DNA of 20,623 bases, taken from a bacterium. Lineage in GTDB: Bacteria; Patescibacteriota; Minisyncoccia; UBA6257; 2-01-FULL-56-20. The position numbers and the translations under genes are program-made. The notes under the pieces were generated by a model. The model saw only the letters and a list, made by a program, of their open reading frames with translations, did not search any database and had not been told where the DNA came from. The stretch lies in assembly GCA_021813155.1 (NCBI GenBank), contig JAKALK010000010.1, positions 1 to 20,623 of the forward strand, read 5' to 3'. Positions 1-4,973 of the stretch are shown here, one piece after another; within the stretch, counting starts at the first letter, position 1; each line of letters starts with the position of its first letter.

Positions 1-2
1 CA

Positions 3-476
3 GCTTTGATAGTTTTCGTGACGCAGAATCCTGAAAATTTAGTGCCAACTTTAATTTCGAGATTACAGAAGGTGCATTTTGCGGCGTTGCCCAGTAGAGA
101 GGTAAAGGAATGGTTGATTAAAGAAGGATGCGTATTGGCCGAAAAAGCTGAGGAACTGGCAAAAAGTTCATTTGGGCAACCGGGGTTGGCTCTTAGAATG
201 TGGCAGGATGATGAATTGAAAAAAAACTTGCGACTTGCCCAAGAATTTTTAAAGTTGAAGCGTTTAGAGTTAAGTTCTAAGGATTTTTTGAAAGATCTTT
301 TAGAATCCGAGGTTAAGGTTGAGATTTTTTTAGATGCACTGATAATTGAGCTGGCAAGAGATTCTAGGATAAATTATAATTTGTGGCACAGCATTGTGGA
401 TTTAAGGAGAAACTTCTCGTATTTTCCGTTGAATCCACGACTACAACTTCAATCTTTGTTGAATCAAAAAAACTAA
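3..476 (+). CDS. holB: DNA polymerase III delta'-like clamp-loader subunit, C-terminal part
   Basis: This is the 3' part of a gene that enters from outside the window; the frame is open back to base 3 (Ala-Leu before IVFVTQNPENL), so no start is assigned. The first residues hold the sensor-1 stretch of clamp-loader AAA+ ATPases, seen as FVTQNPENLVPTLISR, which matches the family pattern T-x-NPExLxPTIxSR. The Cys usual after the SR pair (SRC) is replaced by Leu. After it comes a helical lid region with SFGQPGLALRM, like the SxGxxGxAL motif of HolB/DnaX, then a helical C-terminal domain. The protein would help load the sliding clamp during replication. The stop codon lies 15 bases before frr, suggesting co-transcription. 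It could instead be a DnaX-type subunit, because the Walker motifs are outside the window. Confidence 0.75.
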   Translation, partial: ALIVFVTQNPENLVPTLISRLQKVHFAALPSREVKEWLIKEGCVLAEKAEELAKSSFGQPGLALRMWQDDELKKNLRLAQEFLKLKRLELSSKDFLKDLLESEVKVEIFLDALIIELARDSRINYNLWHSIVDLRRNFSYFPLNPRLQLQSLLNQKN

Positions 477-491
477 GAGGGTTTAAATAGG

Positions 492-1046
492 ATGGAAGAA
501 AAATATTTAAAAAACTTAGAGGACAATTTTAGCAAAGTTATTGCGAAAATTAAAGAAGAAACGGCGATGATTCGCGGAAACCGACCGTCGGTGGAATTAC
601 TCGAGAGCGTGAAGGTAAATGTTTATGATCAGTGGATGACCATTCAGCAACTTGGATCTCTAAGCGTACAACCTCCCAGGGATGTTTTGATTTCAGTTTG
701 GGACAAAAATGCGGTGGGGGCGATTGTGAAAGCGATTGAGGCCGCTAAAATTGGTCTCACTGTTTCTAACGATGGCAATGTGATTAGGGCGTCTTTGCCG
801 GTCCTTACAGAAGAAAGAAAACAGGAATTTACTAAGTTAGTAAAAAAAATCTCTGAAAGTTTCCGAATTCAGATTCGGTCTCATCGAGACGAGGTGATGA
901 AGGAAGTGAAGATGGCTGGAGATGATGGAGATTTAAGCGAAGATCAAGTATTTAAATTAAAAGAGAAAATCCAAAGCAAGGTTGAGGAAGCAAACAAGAA
1001 AGTTGAGGAAGTTGTAGATAAGAAGTTGAAGGAATTCGAGGGTTAA
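492..1046 (+). CDS. frr: Ribosome recycling factor
   Basis: The 184 residues match the usual RRF length of about 185. With EF-G, RRF splits post-termination ribosomes into subunits in the cytoplasm. Recognisable segments are the N-terminal helix, PPRDVLISVWDKNAV (family: PExRxLxIxPWDKS), the strongly conserved NDGNVIRASLPVLTEERK at about residues 93-110, and the arginine-bearing helix RIQIRSHRDEVMKEVK. The highly charged C-terminal helix is typical. One oddity is near residues 28-35: the canonical RTGRASP-type segment reads IRGNRPSVELLE, so the GRA signature is lost although Arg residues remain. A GAGGG Shine-Dalgarno at 477-481 lies 10 bases before the ATG, supporting this start. The gene follows the clamp-loader gene by 15 bases and is probably in its operon. 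Confidence 0.95.
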   Translation: MEEKYLKNLEDNFSKVIAKIKEETAMIRGNRPSVELLESVKVNVYDQWMTIQQLGSLSVQPPRDVLISVWDKNAVGAIVKAIEAAKIGLTVSNDGNVIRASLPVLTEERKQEFTKLVKKISESFRIQIRSHRDEVMKEVKMAGDDGDLSEDQVFKLKEKIQSKVEEANKKVEEVVDKKLKEFEG

Positions 1047-1047
1047 A

Positions 1048-1076
1048 TTGACTTTTTTCTGCTTTTATTTTATTAT
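1048..1076 (+). promoter_or_regulatory. Sigma-70-type promoter for the small ORF at 1100
   Basis: A TTGACT -35 box (1048-1053) and a TATTAT -10 box (1071-1076) are separated by 17 bases. The predicted start of transcription near 1083 leaves a leader of about 17 bases that contains an AAGGGGG ribosome-binding site before the ATG at 1100. Confidence 0.6.
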
Positions 1077-1099
1077 TTCGTGAGTGAAAGGGGGTGACG

Positions 1100-1342
1100 A
1101 TGAAGTATCGAGATTTACTAGATCTCTATTCGAGAGTCTTGGCTTACTTCGAATTAGTCGAGGTTCCAGCCGGAGTGGTGCCGGAATTTCTGCGCCGCTG
1201 GCGCCACGTTGGGCTTGTAATGAGAGAAGAACTGGGGATTGATTCGCCAGTCTATGACGATTGGCAAGTAGGGCCAAAGACCCTGGTGGCAATCGAAGAG
1301 CTCAAAGGTTGGATTAAGGAGCAGGGACTCACGGTGTTCTAG
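1100..1342 (+). CDS. Small conserved-looking protein of unknown function
   Basis: This 80-residue acidic and helical protein has no signal peptide or membrane span, so it is probably cytoplasmic. I chose the ATG at 1100 over the GTG at 1094 because an AAGGGGG ribosome-binding site ending at 1093 is well placed for 1100, while the GTG overlaps it. The C-terminal half contains DDWQVGPKTLVAIEELKGW. This vaguely recalls the GxxGxxTxxAIxxFQ core of PG_binding_1 domains, but the Gln is absent and the rest does not fit, so I do not assign that function. It has its own likely promoter at 1048-1076, and the rseP-type gene follows with a separate promoter. The clear ribosome-binding site, promoter and codon use support a real gene. 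Confidence 0.6.
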   Translation: MKYRDLLDLYSRVLAYFELVEVPAGVVPEFLRRWRHVGLVMREELGIDSPVYDDWQVGPKTLVAIEELKGWIKEQGLTVF

Positions 1343-1407
1343 TCACTGCCGCTTGGCGAGGAGTTTGAGGGCGTCGGTTTTCGGAACTGGCGCTCTTTTT
1401 TTGTTTG

Positions 1408-1436
1408 TTGCGTTCCTGTTCTTTTTTTCGTATATT
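1408..1436 (+). promoter_or_regulatory. Promoter giving a leaderless rseP transcript
   Basis: A TTGCGT -35 box (1408-1413) lies 17 bases before a TATATT -10 box (1431-1436). The ATG at 1446 is 9 bases after the -10 box, so transcription would start at or within a few bases of the start codon. No Shine-Dalgarno is seen. This placement also argues that upstream in-frame codons from 1353 are not translated. Confidence 0.5.
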
Positions 1437-1445
1437 CATATAACT

Positions 1446-2534
1446 ATGACTGTTGTTTTTGTGATTGTGGGCCTATCGGTTTTAATTCTGGGACACGAGT
1501 GGGGACATTTCTTTGCAGCTAAAAAGTTTGGCTTAAAAGTAGACGAGTTTGGTTTTGGTTTCCCACCAAAAATTTTTGCGTGGAGGTCAAGAAGAAAAAT
1601 AAAGGAGGGCGAGACCCTTCGACAAGCTCAGGGCGAGACCGAATACAGTCTTAACTGGTTGCCGTTTGGGGGTTTCGTAAAAATTGCTGGAGAAAACGAC
1701 CGTATTTCGGGTGATTCGGATAAGCTTCAGGATTTACCGCCAGCCGAAAAACGGCGAATTTTTCTTTTTCAGCCAGCGTGGAAACGGGCTGTCATTATTT
1801 TGGCTGGAATTTTTGTAAATTTAATTATTGGTTGGTTTTTGTTCTCGGTGGTTTTTTTAGTAGGGACGCCGAAGGCTTTGATTCTGACTGCGGTTCAACC
1901 TGGCTCGCCGGCCGAAGCAGTGGGGATTAAGGCAAACGATATTTTAGAGGGCTACACTGATTCCGATACTTTTGTTAATTTTGTGAACGCTAACCGAGGG
2001 AAGGAGATTGAAGTTAGTGTTTTGCGAGGCAGCGAGAAGTTAAAATTTAAAGTAGTCCCCAGAGTTTCGGTTAAGCCGGAAGAGGGAGCTTTAGGGGTAG
2101 GGATTGCTCCGGCCGGGGCTGATCCGCAAGGCTTTTTCAAGTCGTTTTGGTATGGTTTAGAGCAGACGGGATTAATAGCAGCTGGCACAGTTAAAGGTTT
2201 TTATATTTTGCTTAAGGGTTTAGTGATAAATGGGCGACTTTCGTCGGATGTGACTGGGCCGGTGGGAATTTTTACGATTGCGAGCCAAATTGGAAAAATT
2301 GGCTGGGCTTATCTTATAAATTTACTCGCTTTGATTTCTGTTAATTTAGCCGTCATTAATTTGATACCTTTTCCAGCTTTAGACGGAGGAAGATTTTTTT
2401 TGATTTTAATTGAGAAGATAAAAGGCTCTCCGGTGCCGGTTAAACTAGAGGCTGTTATAAACGGCGTCGGTTTTGCTTTACTTTTAGCGTTGATGGTGGT
2501 GATTACAGCGCGCGATTTGATTCGGTTGTTCTAG
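1446..2534 (+). CDS. rseP: RseP-type site-2 intramembrane zinc metalloprotease (M50)
   Basis: This protein of about 362 residues would cleave transmembrane substrates, such as anti-sigma factors or signal-peptide remnants, within the membrane. The zinc motif HExxH appears as HEWGH at residues 17-21 in the first span. A PDZ domain (about 140-205; VQPGSPAEAVGIKANDILEG) follows. The second catalytic motif, LDG in PALDGGRFF, lies near residue 313 in a late span, with FKSFWYGLEQT and GPVGIFTIASQI segments typical of the family. I chose the ATG at 1446 because it puts HExxH about 17 residues from the N terminus, as in RseP, and because a promoter lies just upstream; the extension to 1353 looks spurious. 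An 8-residue insertion (LRQAQGET, residues 58-65) interrupts the usual GETEYSLN loop; see the repeat entry at 1607. Confidence 0.93.
   Translation: MTVVFVIVGLSVLILGHEWGHFFAAKKFGLKVDEFGFGFPPKIFAWRSRRKIKEGETLRQAQGETEYSLNWLPFGGFVKIAGENDRISGDSDKLQDLPPAEKRRIFLFQPAWKRAVIILAGIFVNLIIGWFLFSVVFLVGTPKALILTAVQPGSPAEAVGIKANDILEGYTDSDTFVNFVNANRGKEIEVSVLRGSEKLKFKVVPRVSVKPEEGALGVGIAPAGADPQGFFKSFWYGLEQTGLIAAGTVKGFYILLKGLVINGRLSSDVTGPVGIFTIASQIGKIGWAYLINLLALISVNLAVINLIPFPALDGGRFFLILIEKIKGSPVPVKLEAVINGVGFALLLALMVVITARDLIRLF
1607..1640 (+). repeat. 24-bp in-frame insertion with 10-bp direct repeat inside rseP
   Basis: The 10-mer GGGCGAGACC occurs at 1607-1616 and again at 1631-1640, bracketing CTTCGACAAGCTCA. 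The unit adds exactly 8 codons (LRQAQGET). The core 1614-1632 reads CCCTTCGACAAGCTCAGGG, an imperfect palindrome that, from memory, is a dispersed intragenic repeat in Patescibacteria and some other bacteria. The flanking protein reads like the family consensus if the insert is removed (KEGET then EYSLN). The structure is directly visible; mobility or spread is inference. Confidence 0.75.
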
Positions 2535-2554
2535 TCGTTGCGATGTTTTTGGAC

Positions 2555-2583
2555 TTTACTTTTCTTGACTATTGATGTAGTAT
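2555..2583 (+). promoter_or_regulatory. Candidate leaderless promoter for the dsbA-like gene
   Basis: TTTACT (2555-2560) and TAGTAT (2578-2583) are separated by 17 bases, with TG just before the -10 box. The ATG at 2593 lies 9 bases after the -10 box and has no Shine-Dalgarno. An alternative -10 box is TATATC at 2581-2586. Confidence 0.4.
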
Positions 2584-2592
2584 ATCTTGACT

Positions 2593-3327
2593 ATGAAAAA
2601 CCTTATTTCGAAGAGAGGAGGAGCGGTGCCAGGTTGGCTGATTTGGGGCGGAGTTTTTGTTTTAGTTTTCGGTTCGATTTTCGCGATGGCTTATTTTGGC
2701 GGGGGTAATGGGAATGGGACAACCGGTACAGCTTCGCTTAAAGATGCTGTTACCGAAAAAGATTGGATTAAAGGAGGCGGCCTCAAAGCCCCCGTGATTT
2801 TAGTTGAATACGGCGATTTTCAGTGTCCTGCGTGTGCCGCTTATCATGCTTTCGTTGAAAAACTAGTGTCAGAATTAGGAAATCAGGTGTCGTTTGTCTA
2901 TCGCAACTTTCCACTCCGAACTATTCATAAGAATGCCGATTTGTCAGCTCAGGCAGCCGAGGCAGCCGGTAAGCAAGGTAAGTTTTGGGAGATGTATAAC
3001 TTGATTTTCGAACATCAAAAAGATTGGGCGGACGATTCAGCGGCTAGGGAAAAATTTTTAGCGTACGCGCAGTCGCTTAATTTAGATCTGGCTAATTTTA
3101 AGAGGGATATGGATTCGAGTGAAGTGAAGGATAAGATTGAAGGTGATTTTCAGAGTGGACTTCGATCAAATATTCAAGGGACTCCAACTTTCTACATTAA
3201 CGGCAATAAAATTAACAATCCGTTAAGTTACGATGAGTTTAAAAAGCTGATAATCGAGGCTCAAAATGCTGGCCCAGTAGCGCCGAAGCAAAATACCAGT
3301 ACCGATCTAGATGCATCAAGTTCCTAA
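2593..3327 (+). CDS. DsbA-like thiol:disulfide oxidoreductase, membrane-anchored
   Basis: This 244-residue protein is anchored by one N-terminal span (about residues 12-34; WLIWGGVFVLVFGSIFAMAY) followed by a Gly/Asn/Thr linker and an extracytoplasmic thioredoxin-fold domain. The active site CPAC is at residues 78-81 within YGDFQCPACAAYH, and the cis-Pro loop GTPTFYING is near residue 198. An NADLSAQAAEAAGKQGKFWE helix typical of the DsbA/Thioredoxin_4 family lies between them. It would transfer disulfides to secreted proteins. Its last 17 bases overlap the VKOR gene, its likely re-oxidation partner. The ATG at 2593 is preferred over a TTG six bases upstream because it sits 9 bases from a plausible -10 box. 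The C terminus is a short Ser/Thr/Asn-rich tail. Confidence 0.92.
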   Translation: MKNLISKRGGAVPGWLIWGGVFVLVFGSIFAMAYFGGGNGNGTTGTASLKDAVTEKDWIKGGGLKAPVILVEYGDFQCPACAAYHAFVEKLVSELGNQVSFVYRNFPLRTIHKNADLSAQAAEAAGKQGKFWEMYNLIFEHQKDWADDSAAREKFLAYAQSLNLDLANFKRDMDSSEVKDKIEGDFQSGLRSNIQGTPTFYINGNKINNPLSYDEFKKLIIEAQNAGPVAPKQNTSTDLDASSS

Positions 3328-3757
3328 GGAAATTGCGATTGCCTTTTTAGTTGTTAGCTTTCTTGGTTTTCTTGATGCTGCTTATTTAACTATCGAACAT
3401 TACCGGGGGGCAATTCCACCCTGCACATTTCTCCAAGGGTGCGAGAAGGTGACGACAAGTGAATACTCGGTGGTCTTTGGGGTGCCGGTGGCTTTAGGAG
3501 GATCCCTCTTTTACTTTGCGGTTTTTGTTTTGTCGATTTTGTTTTTACAAACAAAGCGCGAGAATTTTTTGATTTGGGCGGCAAAAATCACAATTTTTGG
3601 TCTTTTGGCTTCGTTTTGGTTTTTGTATTTGCAGTTTTTTGTTATTAGGGCGATTTGCATTTATTGTATGTTCTCGGTTGTAACTTCGACGACACTTTTT
3701 GTTTTAGGGGTGGTAGTCCAAAAGAGGGGGAGACTGCCTGGGGGTAATATGATCTGA
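3311..3757 (+). CDS. VKOR family quinone-linked disulfide-bond oxidase
   Basis: This 148-residue polytopic membrane protein belongs to the bacterial VKOR family, which passes electrons from DsbA-like proteins to quinone. Four to five hydrophobic segments are visible. The active CxxC is CIYC at residues 116-119 in the last spans, and the periplasmic-loop cysteine pair is C38 and C44 in PPCTFLQGC; both pairs are needed for electron relay. The conserved Ser/Gly loop GVPVALGGSLFYF is present. The ATG lies inside the end of the dsbA-like gene (17-base overlap), so translation is probably coupled. The pair would serve the Cys-containing surface proteins encoded from 4974 onward. Quinone use is inferred from the family; many Patescibacteria lack respiratory chains, so the final electron acceptor is uncertain. 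Confidence 0.93.
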   Translation: MHQVPKEIAIAFLVVSFLGFLDAAYLTIEHYRGAIPPCTFLQGCEKVTTSEYSVVFGVPVALGGSLFYFAVFVLSILFLQTKRENFLIWAAKITIFGLLASFWFLYLQFFVIRAICIYCMFSVVTSTTLFVLGVVVQKRGRLPGGNMI

Positions 3758-3775
3758 TTGCTTTTTTCTTTCGGG

Positions 3776-3781
3776 TATAAT
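3776..3781 (+). promoter_or_regulatory. -10 box upstream of tRNA-Gln
   Basis: A perfect TATAAT at 3776-3781 lies 26 bases before the mature tRNA 5' end, leaving a leader of about 20 bases to be removed by RNase P. No convincing -35 box is seen at the usual spacing. Confidence 0.5.
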
Positions 3782-3807
3782 TAAATAGTGAGTAATTAAT
3801 TCTATCT

Positions 3808-3881
3808 TGCCGGGTCGTCTAATGGTAGGACATCGCCCTTTGGAGGCGAGTATCGGGGTCCGAATCCCTGCCCGGCAGCCA
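3808..3881 (+). tRNA. tRNA-Gln (anticodon UUG), CCA encoded
   Basis: The cloverleaf folds cleanly. The acceptor TGCCGGG (3808-3814) pairs fully with CCCGGCA (3871-3877), followed by discriminator G and an encoded CCA (3879-3881). The D stem is GTC/GAC with a GG-containing loop. The anticodon stem TCGCC/GGCGA encloses loop CTTTGGA, giving anticodon TTG (3840-3842). The T stem CGGGG/CCCTG has one G-U pair. The U1-A72 pair and G73 agree with known bacterial tRNA-Gln identity elements. The T loop reads TCCGAAT, so the position normally pseudouridine 55 is C. The next gene's ATG begins at the base right after the CCA. Confidence 0.95.
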
Positions 3882-4517
3882 ATGGATGAAAAAAATAAAA
3901 ATGCGGTTGAGATATATAACCTCATCGCAGAAGAATATGCCAAGAAATTCGATTTAATAGAGTCGGATGAAGATTTGCGTTTCCCTAATATCTTTCTTTC
4001 ATACCTAAAACCAGGATGGCTTGTTCTTGATCTTGGTTGCGGTACTGGATTTTCTGCTGAATACTTTGCCTCGAAAGGAATGAAAGTTGAGGGTGTAGAT
4101 TTTTCGAAGAATATGATTGCTATTGCTAAGCGAAATTATCCGAATCTTAAGTTCTCTATTGCCGATATGCGAGAGTTTGATCCAGACGAAGAAAAAGATG
4201 CTGTGTGGGCTGGATATTCTCTTTTTCATTTCGAACAGGATCAAATGGAGCGTGTTATCGAAAGAATCAAAACTTACTTAAAACCCAGTGGCATTTTAGG
4301 ACTTGTCTTTCAAGTGGGGCATGGCGAAATTGAGCCTCAGGAGCCCTTTCTTCAGGATAGGAAAATTTATATCCACCTTTATACCGAGAATGAATTTGTC
4401 GCAATTCTTGAAAAGCACGGTTTCGAAGTTATTGATCGCGACATAAAAAAGGCTGCTGATTTTGAATTTCCATACGATAAAATTCTTTTAATTGCCAAAC
4501 GAAAGCATACAGTTTAG
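3882..4517 (+). CDS. Class I SAM-dependent methyltransferase
   Basis: This 211-residue soluble protein has the Rossmann-type methyltransferase fold. Motif I is VLDLGCGTG (residues 48-56), the acidic residue binding the SAM ribose is D73 in VEGVDFSKNMI, and motif II-like IADMREFD follows. A post-motif segment LKPSGILGLVFQVG is typical of the Methyltransf_11/25 type. The substrate cannot be told from sequence. An in-frame extension upstream would start inside the tRNA, so I place the start at ATG 3882, one base after the tRNA CCA. There is no Shine-Dalgarno. The message probably arises by tRNA 3' processing and would then be leaderless. I see no sign of operon linkage downstream, where 107 bases separate it from the next small gene. 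Confidence 0.88.
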   Translation: MDEKNKNAVEIYNLIAEEYAKKFDLIESDEDLRFPNIFLSYLKPGWLVLDLGCGTGFSAEYFASKGMKVEGVDFSKNMIAIAKRNYPNLKFSIADMREFDPDEEKDAVWAGYSLFHFEQDQMERVIERIKTYLKPSGILGLVFQVGHGEIEPQEPFLQDRKIYIHLYTENEFVAILEKHGFEVIDRDIKKAADFEFPYDKILLIAKRKHTV

Positions 4518-4624
4518 GTAGTTTATCTAATATGAGTGGTTAAAGTCCCCACTTGCCGTCGAAAGCCCCTTGTATTTTCAACTTGATTTTTAGCGTAGCG
4601 GAGTCAGAATTATTAAGTAGAAAA

Positions 4625-4816
4625 ATGGAAAATGATTCGGTCAGAGAAATAGAAAAAGAGGTAACGAAGCAAGCCGAAGATTTGTCGGCAACTCCTAGGG
4701 GAATTAAGGCTCTCATTCGTCATCCGGTAATTGCGCCAGTTATTGCGGCGCTTATAGTCAACATTATATTACGGGCGGCTTCTTATCTTTTAAATATTGA
4801 CCTTAAGGGGTTTTAA
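4625..4816 (+). CDS. Small single-span membrane protein, unknown function
   Basis: This 63-residue protein has a charged, helical, probably cytoplasmic N-terminal half (EIEKEVTKQAEDL) followed by one hydrophobic segment at about residues 34-57 (HPVIAPVIAALIVNIILRAA) and a short tail. I place the start at ATG 4625; an open frame reaches back to 4553 but has no good initiation site. Function is unknown. The 107-base gap upstream contains the string GTAGCGGAGTC (4595-4605), which would encode SVAES in the longer frame and which I suspect is another dispersed short repeat of such genomes. A TATTAA at 4611-4616 could be a -10 box 8 bases before the ATG. Confidence 0.55.
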   Translation: MENDSVREIEKEVTKQAEDLSATPRGIKALIRHPVIAPVIAALIVNIILRAASYLLNIDLKGF

Positions 4817-4884
4817 AAACTAAATTAGAGATGGTTTTGAGTAGTATTTACGTATATTAATTTCGGGGATTTAGCTTCAGTTGG

Positions 4885-4900
4885 GGATTAACTTTAATCC
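4885..4900 (+). other. Perfect inverted repeat in the gap before the surface cluster
   Basis: GGATTA (4885-4890) and TAATCC (4895-4900) pair around an ACTT loop. There is no T-run after it, so it is not a convincing terminator; it may be a protein-binding site or chance in AT-rich DNA. It lies in the 157-base gap between 4816 and 4974. Confidence 0.3.
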
Positions 4901-4930
4901 ACAGCGAGACAGTAAAATTTAAGCATCTGG

Positions 4931-4939
4931 TGTTAAAAT
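4931..4939 (+). promoter_or_regulatory. Extended -10 promoter for the surface cluster
   Basis: TGTTAAAAT at 4931-4939 matches an extended -10 element (TG-n-TAAAAT). Transcription would start near 4946, inside the hairpin at 4943-4964. No clear -35 box is present, as is common for extended -10 promoters. Confidence 0.4.
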
Positions 4940-4942
4940 TAA

Positions 4943-4964
4943 AGCAGGGGTTTTCTACCCCGCT
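4943..4964 (+). other. GC-rich hairpin just before the giant surface gene
   Basis: AGC-A-GGGG (4943-4950) pairs with CCCC-GCT (4958-4964) with one bulged A around loop TTTTCTA. A GTGTTTTCT tail follows. It could end upstream transcription weakly, or sit at the 5' end of the surface-cluster mRNA, where it would affect stability or initiation at ATG 4974. Confidence 0.4.
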
Positions 4965-4973
4965 GTGTTTTCT

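Noticed and set aside
1353..1445. Upstream in-frame extension of the rseP-type gene
   Set aside because: It contains the promoter elements, adds 31 residues before the usual start, and has no ribosome-binding site.
3807..3881. In-frame upstream extension of the methyltransferase through the tRNA
   Set aside because: The codons lie wholly within a well-folded tRNA-Gln and the conserved protein begins after it.
3808..4624. tRNA-Gln as an integration site for a mobile element
   Set aside because: I found no repeat of the tRNA 3' end downstream and no integrase gene.
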